Assembly (NCBI GenBank): GCA_001414345.1
Contig: LLCB01000082.1
Location: 124,001 to 188,000, forward strand
Length of the DNA: 64,000 bases
Origin: Hymenoscyphus infarciens
Taxonomy: Eukaryota; Ascomycota; Leotiomycetes; Helotiales; Helotiaceae
Reading direction: 5' to 3'
Below the pieces are notes generated by a model. The model searched no databases, was not told the DNA's origin, and was given only the letters and a program-made list of their open reading frames with translations. The translations under genes were made by a program, and so were the position numbers. Positions 22,108-33,600 of this stretch are shown here, piece by piece (the first letter of the stretch is position 1; every line of letters starts with the position of its first letter).

Positions 22108-22971
22108 GTAGGTAGTGCCTTCCCTTCTTGTCGACCCAAAAGCTTCGGGAACCTCAATCCCCCCCACCCAACCCCAAGGACACATAACTTTACTTCCCGG
22201 CCGCAAACCGCAAACCGCAAACCGCAAACCGCAAACCGATCAAGACCTCAACAGGACGAGGCGTGCGGTCTCCAAGGCACCATAATCCCACGAATTAAAG
22301 AATGTCAAGGTCACGAATCCCACCAGCTCTTACGACCAAAGAATCGCGTTCACGTCCTTAAAAAAGAGAATCTGTCTTTCTCCGAGCAAGTCTTTCAGTT
22401 TTGATATCAGGGTAAGAATTGAAAAAAGCGACAAACATATTCTAGATGCCAGGTGTGGTTTCGCGAACATCACTTCTTTCGTGCTTCCGGTATCTCGAGA
22501 TCAAGCTTAAAGGTCTACGGTACTCGAGGTCGTTCCTTCCTCAACTTGCTCTAAAGACGCGAAACCACCCTGTCGTCTTAGTAAACCTCGGAGCTCAAGG
22601 TTGAGTCTGTCCTCCTACGAGTACTTAATTAAACTACCTAGACTAGATAATCGATTCCAATCTAGCAAGAGAAGGACCGGACGATTTGTCCCGCCATACT
22701 AGTAAGATTTTGTAGAGAGATATATACTAGTAAGATTACAGGATTTCAGTAGTATAAACTCACTAGCAACTCTTTCTCTCTCAAGGCAGTTCTCTAGACG
22801 TTCTACCTAAAATTCATCCACACAAGGACTTAACACAAAATGCGTGCGAGTGTTAGAACACAAGATGTGGCAGATTGAAAGAGCGAAGGCGAGTGCCGTT
22901 CGAGTCGTATTCGTTCCTTCCTCGTTGACGCTCTTTCTCAATATGCTAGTCAGGCGTGGAACAGGTCCCTA
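22108..22971. other. Intergenic region without gene
   Basis: Normal-composition sequence between two mobile elements. It contains the CCGCAAA heptamer array (22201-22238) and a CTAGTAAGAT repeat pair near 22.7 kb. No ORF is supported. Confidence 0.5.
22201..22238. repeat. CCGCAAA heptamer array
   Basis: Five perfect copies of CCGCAAA plus a partial copy. Related CGTAAAT/CGCAAAT words occur in the subterminal part of the element at 37421-38114. Confidence 0.85.
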
Positions 22972-23536
22972 GGTCTGTCTTACGAATTAATAAATAATAA
23001 CTTTTTTATTTAAAATCTATATTCGTAGAGAAGTAGATAGTCGCTATTTGTATTATTTGTATTCGTAGTATAATGAATTCTTTATAACTAAATACTATTA
23101 TTTATAAACATCGTCGTTATATATATAAAAAGTAACCTATTCTAGTATTATAGCTACGTAATAGCTAAACTCTATATATTATTTATACTATTATAAATTT
23201 ATATTAGCATAAGCTATTAATCTCTTTTTTAATATTCTAAAAAAGCTTTATACTCTCTCTATTAAAGCTTATAATTTAAAAGAAATCTTAGTTATCGAAT
23301 TAAGTTAGTTATATAGAAGAGTTATTTCTTAGAGTTTATTAAGTAATATAACTATAATAGAAGAGTTTTATACTAAAATATATTATAATAGAGAATACTC
23401 GCAAATCTAAAGCTTCTATTTATTATTCGTATCCGTAGTAAAAGTACTATTTATAAATTTTTTATATACTTATAAATCTACTACGAATATAATAAATCGA
23501 CGAATATCTATAAAGGGAATATTTAGTAGACAGACC
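22972..23536. mobile_element. Candidate TA-flanked inverted-repeat element (RIPed)
   Basis: Nine-bp perfect inverted ends GGTCTGTCT (22972-22980) and AGACAGACC (23528-23536) are each bordered outward by TA (22970-22971 and 23537-23538), as in Tc1/mariner-like insertions. The 565-bp interior is strongly AT-biased with repeated ATTCGTAG words. The ends are short, so chance is not excluded. Confidence 0.48.
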
Positions 23537-24520
23537 TATAGGTCTCTTCTTCTCTTAATATATCTTACTACGACGAGAGAAGACTTTATATCTTCTAAGT
23601 CTACGCTTAGATATTTAGTAGAATAGCTCTAAGAAAGAACTAGAACTTCTAAAAAACTCTTAAATAAAAGGCGTACGTAGCGAAATAATACTAAAATAGA
23701 GAAGTACTTATTCTAATAATATTATCTTAAACTTATTAAGACTCGAATAAATTACTAAATACGAGTCTTAATAATAATTCCTTAAGTAAGATCACTATTA
23801 CACGTATCTAACTAACTAGATAAGTAGCTTAAAAAAAGAAAGAGTAAGAAACCGAGATACTCTATAAAAGTAAGCTAAGTATCTAGAACACTCTCTTAAT
23901 ATATCTAGTATACTCTAATAAGAGTTTTTATCTCTATAAGTAAGCTAGCTAGAATTAAAAAGTAGAATTTAAGAAAGCGAAGTAGATACTATAGACGCTA
24001 GCTTTATAGTTTTAAGTATTTTAAGAGACTATAGAGATTAATAAATAGAAATATCTATTACGTCTTCTCTTTTAAGAAAAGAGTAATACTTTTTAAGAAA
24101 TAGTTATTACTCTTAGTATTTAAGAATAGTTTTATATTATTAATTACTCTCTTCTTTTCTCGCTATTTCTCTACTTCTATAAAATCGCTTCTTTTAAAAG
24201 AATAAATAACAAAACTAGAGTTAACTACTTCGTACGCTTATATATATACGTCTATAAGTAAGCTTTTAAATTCCTTATTTTTAAAATAACTTAAAAGAAT
24301 TCTATCTACTTTAAAGAGAGAAGGAGAAGAGAAAGAGAAAGAGGAAAAGAATAGAGAGTAAGAGAAAGCGTCGAATTTAAAACTTAAAACTAAATTTTAT
24401 TTTAATTATTCTAAAGAGTCTAAGCTTTATTAATTATAAGTTCTTTACTTTAGTAGATTATAATTACTTTTTGATACTAATTATCTACTGAAAACTTTCT
24501 TATAAAACCTAGAACAAGGG
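23537..24520. other. AT-rich RIPed block, unassigned
   Basis: Dense TA-rich sequence with no long open frame and a compositional break near 24.52 kb back to normal DNA. It is probably old transposon sequence. A plus-strand frame around 23.6-24.4 kb is Lys/Arg-rich with many TAG/TAA codons, but no family is recognisable. Confidence 0.5.
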
Positions 24521-25394
24521 CCCTGATTAAGCTATATTCTATATAGTATAGAACACTCTAAGCAGAGAAGACGCTTTGCTTTCGTAGAGAGAGGTTGAAA
24601 CTTCCGGAACCTGGCAGCGAGATTCGTGCACGTGACATTACGGCGTTTCCCGTTCAGGAATGGCGTCTTTTCAAAGCACGCTAAAATCCTTGCCACATAA
24701 AGCGCGAAATTTTCTCGTCCACAGCTTTCTTCATCAACCAACAAGACATCAACCTTCCGCACAACGGTCTGCATCGCAATGCCTTCGCTTTTGAATCTCT
24801 TATCATGGGATGATCAGAGATGACCTTTAATGCGTTCATTATCCGTCGCGTGTGCTTTCCGATCGAGCGCCCTTTCATCAACCAACCGGTGGGTTTGAAT
24901 TTTCTTTGAAGAAGAGGGGGACGGGGAAGGGAGAGAGAAGAGAAGAGAAGAGAAAACCACATATTGCCTACCTCCTGTGCCTCTTAATGGACTTGAGCGT
25001 CACTTATTTCAAATATCGTTCGTGGGATAATAAACCAACGGCCTAGACAGCCAGTCCGATCCACCCTGTTGGCGTAGATGCAGTGCGCCAGGAGGACTAA
25101 ACAGGACAGATATCTTCGTTTTTGCTATTCGTATCTGCAATGTAATGTCTGTTTGATTTTGCGCACTTGGTTTGAGACAGTCATGTTGAATGCTTTTTGT
25201 GATTCTCTTTACGCTCTATATTCCGAGGTGGTTCAAGACCGGCTTTCCTATCTATCCTTATCCTGTCCTTTGGGTATGGGGTGCCACCGATACGCCGCGC
25301 TTTCCTTGCCCATAATGCATACAATGAAGAAAGAAATAATATCACAAAAAATCAAGTTCCTTCTCTCTCATCTTCCGTGCCATTCGAATTGATT
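24521..25394. other. Intergenic region, 3' side of zinc-cluster gene
   Basis: No supported gene. A GAGAA microsatellite-like run lies at about 24937-24955. It probably includes the 3' UTR of the minus-strand gene that ends at 25395. Confidence 0.45.
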
Positions 25395-28300
25395 TCATCC
25401 GTCATACGGCGTCCAGTTCAGCGGGAAGAAACTTTTGAGGAAGATGGCGACCAATCGCCCCGCACCGTTGGCTTTTATGAGTTTGGGGTCGAAGTCGAAA
25501 CCAGGGTCATTGACAAGCAGTGGATTATTAGAAAGCGTGATGATTTCGGACCCTATTCAGAGTAAAGAAATTAGCCAATGCCCCTTCTTGGAATGGGAAG
25601 GGAAGAGTAGTGCTCTCACATGATTTAGTTATCATCCGATAAATCGATCGTACCATAATATCCGCATCATGTTCCAGTCCCGTAGTCCCAGTATTCGCAA
25701 GATTACTCAGGGGATTAAACCCCCCTTCTCTTCCTCTCTGCGACTCCCGATGAGAGCGATAGATGTCGTGGAATAGCTTCTTGCATTGATTGAAGGGTAA
25801 TTCGTCAATCGATCTGCAAGCCGCGAAACTCTCTTCACGACTATACGCCGAGTCTGCACCTGCTTTCTTCATGTCACAGATCACATACGTATCTGAAGCG
25901 ATTTGCAAGCCTTCCATGCAGAGACAGAGAACTAGGAATGCGCAGAAGGCGTTCCCCCAGGAATCCTTGGTTCGGGTTCGCATTGTGCGTTCGAGACCTT
26001 CGAGGACCTCGAGCGTGATTTCTCGACTTAGTTTGTGCATGGCGTATTTGATTTGGCGGTTTAGAAGACGGGAGGAGAGGTAGGGTTCTCGCTGGGCGCC
26101 GAAGATTTGCATTGCGGGGTAGACGCTGCGGGCGGATTCCTCGGTGAGGGTAATGAAGGATTTCATGTAGTAGTGGATTCCGTGTAGCTTCATTGCTTGG
26201 GAAATAAGAGGTCCCTGTCTGTGTTAGTCTTCATTGCTTATATCCAACAACAAGGGATTTCCTTACTGCATTGGCAGAGTACTGTTGCGCTGCAGCCAAT
26301 ATCGCGTATGGAATTCTCGTCGGTTCTCCAGCGGTAACTTGCATAACATAATAAGGATTCTCAATCATCTCTTCGATATGTTCCTTACATTTATCCTTCA
26401 AATCCGACATGGAGAGACCCATCAGGCCTATTGGAGCACTATTCTGAAGCACGAGTCCACCATATTGTGATTCTTTGTTGACTGCCAAGCGGTGTTGTTC
26501 AACTAGGTCGAGAGTCTTTACTCGGAAGAGATTCACAACGAGTCGAAGTGGTTTGAAGCATACTCCCGTGTGAACAGCTACTTCGAGAACGGTGTCGTGA
26601 AAACCGTTTGTGTGTTCATTGAGAAGCTCTTCTATCTTGCTTTTTTTGAAATGTGCATGTAGATACTCTATGAGATGATGAGCAAGGGTCTCGAAGCATC
26701 GCATCCTGGGGAGGGGAAAGAGTACCTGGATAGAACATTGGTTCATATTCCTTGAAGTGTGACCTGTTGCAGACTTGGCTTCCCATGGGCGAAAATTGTC
26801 TTTTGCATCTGTCGCACGGTTTTCCGACCGAGCACTGAAGTTCTTGCGTCAGCCCAGATTATTATCAGTGATGAGATGATGGGATGAGTTACGGGAACTT
26901 TCTGAATCCAACAGTTCCAACAAGCTGTCATTCTTCGAACCTGACGAGCCTTGTCCGCAGCTTCCGGGTCCAGTTTCCCTCTCCTGATACCTGGTCGTAT
27001 GGCCGATTGTTCTGGGGGTTTGGTCATGAGCGCAAAGCCATCCCTTTGAACGACGGAATGATGTTCCCAACTATGACTGATAGCTTTCCCTTCTCCCTTC
27101 GCCTTCGACGGCGGTCTCGGGGAACGACTTTTCAGCCTTCTATCCGGTTTCTTGGATGCTTTACTATTACCACCTTTGGAATACTCTATGATCTGAAGAG
27201 AAGCGCCATTCCTCAACTCATCAGGATCCTGTTGGGCCGCCGGTCCCGGAGATGGTGCAAAGGCAGTATATCCAGGCCCATACTTTCCTGGAGGCACGCG
27301 GGATGGATGCATATGATTCCAAGGACCATCGGGGCTCTCATGAACAAAGACGGAAGTTCTAGAATGCAAAGGCAGATTCTGGGCGCGGTGCGCGGCTGCA
27401 CTAGGTCGGTTTGTTGAAGAGGAGGCGTTTTGCTGCATATGCGGGCCATAGTCTTGGGATGCTGGACTGTCTCCATACGAACTCACTGCTGTTGGTTCGG
27501 GGGAATACGGATTATTGATTGGGGTGGGCACTAGATCCTTTTGGTCAGAATGTGTTTCGAGGTACAAGTACATCGAGCCCGCCATCAAAAGCAAAACCAC
27601 TTTCTCCGACCGTTTCATCTTCCGATAACCTTAAAACGGAAACAGAAAATATGCATACCTGGGTTGTACATGTTGAAGAGGATGGTCTTTGGATCATGGG
27701 GCATCTCTCGATAGTTGTCCTCATCCGCCTCCATCTCCCCACCGTTCGCCCACTCAGCTGCTGAACCTTGGCTTCTCGGTACGGAATACCCCTGATTTTC
27801 GGATCCCTCCGCCGACGACCCATTGGAATTGGCCCTCCTCTTATGTACCATCACATAACTATTCGTCGAGGCCGGCGTCATGATAATCGCATTGCCACTG
27901 TCCCCTATGTTCACCAGGCTCGAAGTTGTCCCCGTAAGTGGAGAGGATTCGCCGCGGTTCTCGCTTCTCAGGCCCGGCAGCTCGAGAAATTGGTACTCGT
28001 ATCCTCCCTCCGCTGCTCCCAGTAGGGCGGTGGCAGATGGCGGTGGTGGAGGGGGATAGACCGGGAGTGGTAATGGCTCTCCCCACGTCATATTTCCCTG
28101 GAGATCTGCGCCAGAGTAGACTGGGGATTCGGCGTCCATGATCCTCTCGACGGCCTGGTAGAAGGACGGGATGCTGATGCTCTGACAAGCGCGCGATTGT
28201 GGCTGCAGCTCCTCCCAGGGACGGTACTGAGGTGATGGATTTCTGAGCATGATAGGCAGATTGTTTGAAACCCCTCTTCTGAACGGGCTTGCTCTCCAAC

Positions 28301-28415
28301 CCTTTCCCTTTGCGAGGTCAACTGCCCTGGAAGGCGTTGAGGAGACGGTGGAGTCAACGATAGGTTTGGAGGCGTTGTGAGCCAATGAGCGCGCGACATG
28401 AACTGATAATTGCAA
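25395..28415 (-). CDS. Zn2Cys6-like zinc-cluster protein, six exons
   Basis: Likely a nuclear DNA-binding regulator of a fungus-specific type; the target is unknown. Exons on the minus strand are 28415-27659, 27530-26893, 26834-26726, 26667-26267, 26214-25620 and 25552-25395. All are GT-AG and in phase (885 residues). The long N-terminus is Pro/Ser-rich and disordered. A basic stretch, then a zinc cluster, spans residues 456-487: C-X2-C-X6-C-X5-C-X2-C-X11-C (CWNC...CSVGKPCDRC...), with a final loop longer than the classical 6-8. The alpha-helical C-terminal half ends with a conserved-looking tail (LSNNPLLVNDPGFDFDPKLI). Cluster Cys 3-6 lie on a separate exon. The start is uncertain: ATGs at 28250 or 28139 are alternatives. 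Confidence 0.8.
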
Positions 28416-29445
28416 AAACAGGACAGAAGATTAGACCTGTTTTGTAAGACTTCACTACGCCTCTTATTTGAAGGAGAAGAAGACTTCCCGTTTCTTACGA
28501 GCAATGTGTACGAACGACCTTATCCATTGTGGAAGGATGCAAAGGGGTCTGGCCGTGATGGCTGGTTGGGGGCGGCGTCGTAACTCCACAAATAACGGTC
28601 GTCTGCGGGGTTCATACTGCATGGGAAACAAGCAGGCCAATCTGAAGGGGGTGAAATTCATGCAGCTACAGGCTATAATTTCCAACCAAGTCATCTTCGC
28701 ATATTCGCGAATTTCCATTCCTGTCACCGAGACTATAAAGAATCTTGCAATCCCACCCCATCTCAATATCAAATATCGCCACGACGCCCGAGCTGAAGAA
28801 GTGCTTTTCAAAATCCAAGTGCACAATCGCAAGCCGCCAGATGCCAATACGCGAAATACAATAAATAGCTTCGGCAAGAAGTTAAAAGCAAGGGAAAAAA
28901 CTGGAAACAAATCTGTACTTCGCCCGTAGCTTGGCATTTTCCAAAGCCGTTATCGCCCATGAAATCATTTGCTCATAAATGCTCCTCCAAGAGTACTCAA
29001 TTTTCAGTACCCGTTCCCTTTCGAATCGCAAGCCATTGGCAATGGCTCTTCCCTATTCGAGTATTCCAATGGACTCAAATATCTTCTTCCGGCAATTTCC
29101 GGCTCCGATGCCACGGATTGTGGTCTTTTGTATCCGGATATTCTCCTAGTCCGGCGGGAATGAATAGAAAGTGAACAGAAATTGGTCTTGAATCCATGGG
29201 TATTTTCCAAATCCGGAGAGTGAAGAGAAATTGAATGGAAATTCGTTACGAACCCTTGGTTGGGCCCGACAAAAGAGATGTAACAGATGACAGAATGGAA
29301 AAGCACTCCAAAGGATCCTTGGGCAATACCAAATCTGAAAAATTGGATCACACGGTTATGTGTAACCCGAACGCTCATGTGTCGAAAGGAGTCCCCGCCT
29401 GACACTTACACGCTCAACGTAAAAGTTATTCAATAAGAACTCTCA
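28416..29445. other. Intergenic region between two minus-strand genes
   Basis: Promoter and leader of the zinc-cluster gene plus 3' flank of the upstream gene. A 153-codon plus-strand frame (28468-28929) lacks any protein-like feature and I take it as chance. Partial repeats of (A/G)ATCCGGAGAGTGAA(T/G)AGAAATTGAA-like words occur at 29.16-29.25 kb. Confidence 0.45.
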
Positions 29446-30681
29446 TCAAGAGCGATATCGAGTGGCCGCACTTCGTTCCTGGATCTGCTTTTCGGTTCTG
29501 TTGAGGGAATTAGCAGTTATTTTATATAAGAGGCAAGAGGAAATCCGTGCCAAAGACTACACAATGAAATGGAGCTTGTCACTTACGTAGAGTACAACCG
29601 ATCCAAATACGACATGGCCTCCGCGTCTCTCAAAATCTTGCCAACTTGGATTCCTGCTGAAATTAACTGGAGAATATTCCTGTCGTCCTTTAATGGACGG
29701 GATTGATGTTTGGCCGCATGTCGCATCTCCAAGGAATTTTCCAGAATGGTAATGAACTGCTTGATCTGGCCATTATATAGAACTCTTGCAGGAATCCGTC
29801 TCTTGGTAGCCAGTCGTTTCAAAAGATACACCCATTCCGTCCATTCCCGGTCTTGGGGTCTCTCCACTGGACGCAATTCTCCGTTGGCTAATGGGATTGG
29901 AAACTGGTATTTGGCCACGAAATCGAAAGCACACTGTGAGAGTCGGTCATTGACTCTGGTGAGAATCGCATCCTGCTCGTGGACAACGAGGTTGGTTGGG
30001 AGATGTGGCAAATCTCTTTCCTGCTGGGCTATGTATTCTGGTGGGGGCCGTTGCAAAAACTGATGTGGTCCATCAAATTCATCTCTGTTAGAAGGTCGTC
30101 GCTGCGAGGCATGTCCCTTTCCATCGGATTTGGATTTGTTGCCCCTACTTGGGGAATCGACAACATAGTCTGTTGGACTTGGGGAAACAACATAATCATC
30201 CAAATATGTTTCGGGCGAAACTCTCCCATAACTGGAGGCCTGACTGGGATAAGAACCGAATCCGGGACCTGCAGATCCGTAGATGGCCGACGATGGCCCT
30301 GGATTGTACCCACTGGGAGTGCTGTACATCGAGTCCGCACGCAAGAGAGAAGATCCAGGAGCGACATTCGACATCGGACTATAACTTGAAGCTGCCACAT
30401 CGGAGGTGTAGGGCGCACTTCACAAATTCAGTCCTTCAGTGCTTTGGCTTCGAATACATGGAAACAAGCTTCCTTACCTGGTGGTTGGGTAGTACGAACT
30501 GTCATACGTTGCTGCACGAGTGACGTCCGGATAAGTACTTGAGATTTTGTCAGCTTGTACGTCCTGTGTCGGGATGGTCAAATCGGATTCCATACCTTCG
30601 CGAGGCGTCGGACATCCCATTTGGGATGGGGCGGCCGTAGGTGTAATCCTGCTGGACTTGGAGACTCCTTCTGGACGCCAT
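29446..30681 (-). CDS. Conserved-looking fungal protein of unknown function, four exons
   Basis: Exons 30681-30596, 30537-30478, 30417-29587 and 29497-29446 join in phase with GT-AG borders and clear branch sites (GCTGAC, GGACTGAAT, TGCTAAT), giving 342 residues. The start ATG has good context (CACCATGGCG). The N-terminal 190 residues are Ser/Tyr/Pro-rich and disordered. The C-terminal ~150 residues form a likely helical domain (NDRLSQCAFDFVAKYQFPIP, EWTEWVYLLKRLATKRRIPA, FITILENSLEMRHAAKHQ, LISAGIQVGKILRDAEAM), ending RLYSTTEKQIQERSAATRYRS. I recognise no named domain. No signal peptide or membrane segment. It lies upstream of the zinc-cluster gene on the same strand. Confidence 0.78.
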
Positions 30682-33600
30682 GGTGGTTGGATATAAAGGG
30701 TTCCGTGGGGATTGAGAATGAGAAATGCACAACAATACTATACGAAAAGGAAAGTAAATGGGTATTTTTCTCCTCTGGACTTCGGGTGACGGAAGTGTTC
30801 CCTGGTGTATCAATAATGGATCCAGCTGGCGATAAAAAGATGGGTCTTCCCAGGATAGATAGACTTTCAAGAGAGTCCAAGGCGGTGAATGAGGCCCGGC
30901 TGACCTAAGTTTTCTGCGGTAAGTTTACGAGTGCTCAAGCTCTTTTCAATGCTCTCCGTCTGAGATATGAAGCCGCTAATATATAGACTTTGGACGAAAG
31001 CAGCGATCCCCTTCTGGATTTATATCTCACGGACAACGGTGGAAACCTGCAGGTTTGACAAGCGTGACGACGGGGGCGATGGAGAGATCTTGACGCCTCG
31101 GCCTAGGATAATGATGGATTCTTGGAAGGCCGCAACATGGAAACTTTGCAGAAGATGCTGGAGAATTCGCCACCGTCAAGTCGGGCGTGTAGTGGAGGGA
31201 TTGACAACCAAAAGAATAATCAAAGGAGTACTGGGCGTTGGAAATGATCTTCATGAATGCAGATGAGATGCAGCTCGCTGTGAATAGAAAGAAAGGATGG
31301 GATGGGGTGGGATGGGCTTGAAATTGTAGGGTGTGTGAGCGAGTGTCTGGGGAAGGGATGAGGGCTCGGGGTGCTGTGGTGCTGTGGTGACTACTCGGCA
31401 AAACTGTCGTCGACTCCAAGGGGGGTCCCTCTTGAGGAGGTGAACGTGAATCGTTCTCGGGTATTGCCCGTATGCCCTCGACTCGAGGGGTTCGGTGGCA
31501 GGAGTTCAGGCATCATTGGGTGGCTGGCTCGCTCTCCCGGGCCAAACCAAAACAAATGAGAATGCGGATCGGAGGTTCAATTGGAGCCCAGCGCGCGTGC
31601 GCGGTACAGTAATTTGGAAGTGCTTCTATAGGGAGGGAGGAGAGGAAGGATCTGGCCTGGCTGGCCTGGCTAGCCTAGCTAGCCTAGCTAGTCTCCGTAC
31701 ATACAGCACTCGCTCGTACAGTGACCATGCGACAACGAGTAGAAGGCGTGGCACGCCGTAGGGGACATTATCCAGATCTTGAGTTGTTGGTGGTGGTGCA
31801 AGGAAGCACCCAGATCCGCATCGTCAGGCAGAAACAGCACAACCCAAATCGGTCATGCGTTACGGCCCTATCCACCAATAACCGAACTCACAAACCGGGC
31901 GTTTTCCCATGCAGCAGCGTCGCATAGCATACAGCTTATGACGTTTCTGAAGTTGGAGATGCGCATGGAGAAGAGGATGTTGGATTTTGGATGTTGGAGG
32001 TTGAAGGTTAAAGGTTGAAGGTTAAGCTGATGGCGCTTCGCTTGGTGGCCTGTTCAGGCTTGCAGGCATGAATGTCGCTCAGGGGCTTGCGAGTTTTGGG
32101 GGCCGTTTTTTCCCCTTCAAAATGAAGCATCTCACACCTCGCAACTGTCACTGCAAATACCTGCACTGCACGAGATTGCCTAGTCTACCAGCTGGAATCA
32201 AGTATCGGACTTCGAAGTTCGCACACCACAGTTTGGAGGCGAAAGTCTGGCCCCCATCGCAACAACCTGAATCTGTCTAGATTCATTCGATATCCAAAGT
32301 CCAAGGTACCTAGTTCCGACGACTGGCTTCGTTCGCCCGAGACCCCAACAGAACCCCGTTCCCTGGCAATTGCTAAATGGGGAAGAACACGTTTGTTGGT
32401 ATATGGTACTACTTACGTATATTGTCGCCCAAGTTGATCCCAACCACTTGGGCCAAACGCTACTTGTGCTGTGTGTGACATGGATGTGGAGCCTATAGAT
32501 CCAATCGCAACTCTACTCGAGTACACCTTTTGCTTCGTCTAGAAACACCAGAGTTTGTTGACGCAACTGAAGAAGGCCAACTGTCCCTGCCTTTGGCTCG
32601 TTGTAGAGAGTTGCTGGTGCAGGATTTCGGCATCGTACTTGTCCATCCCATCTACATACTGTACAAGAGTATCGTTGTCAGTTCAATTTGACCTTTGATC
32701 ATGAAATTTCCATCGTTTTCCACTTCATGTATGTCCGCCGATCTCTCTCCTTGTTCGAATGTTTGTTTTTACCATCCACCAAGAACTGTCTGGAAACCCA
32801 ATGTTACCACTCAACTTCTTTGCATACAACCTTATCAAAAATGTGGCAAGTAACCGCAGAAACCAGTTTCTCAAATTTCTCCATCAATTGCTGACCAGCA
32901 TGTGCAATCTTCAAGGGGGGACCTAGTGTGAAAAACGCCCCGTTTTGTGTTGTACCACGATCTCTCCGCAAACTTCATGTACAACTCTATCGGAAGTAAT
33001 AATCATCCTGCTAGAATTCATCTCGTTCAGGAAGGTCTTGTCATGCTCATCTGGAGGATTTCGAAGGAATGCAGAGATGCATGAAATACGCCCGACAAAA
33101 TTATATGAATCCCCTGCTTTCTTGGTGTCAACGAAGGGGTTTATGCTGCACACTTTTCACGTCGACGATAGCGATTGAGATTTGGAATCTTGGGGTAATC
33201 TGCTCCGGTGTCTCGAAACGTTCTCCGTTTTCCCAAAGATGTGGTCCGTAGGTTCCGTGTTGCTATTCAAGAAAGTGTTGGAGATATCACAAAAAGGAAG
33301 GGAAGCCACGGGAAGACAACATCCATTCCCGAAATTCTCCACGCCTCCGACACAATGGTTACTTGGGCTTTAAGCCATTAGGCTCCAGCTCTTGAAACCC
33401 GGCGTTTCGCTCCCGTTGCTGTGTATTGGTAATTACTTTTTCTGATTCGCCAACGATTCGCGCAATCGTAACCGTTCGTAAAATCCTCCCGCAAAATGAA
33501 TTCCTAAGCCGACAATAAACCACGGTGCCCAAACCCAAGGACCAGATCCCTGAACAATACCACACTCTGATACTGAAGACCTGACATTTCATCATCACAA

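Noticed and set aside
28468..28929. 153-codon plus-strand frame
   Set aside because: No protein-like pattern, no homologous feel, lies in the leader region of the minus-strand gene and overlaps an equally long antisense frame.
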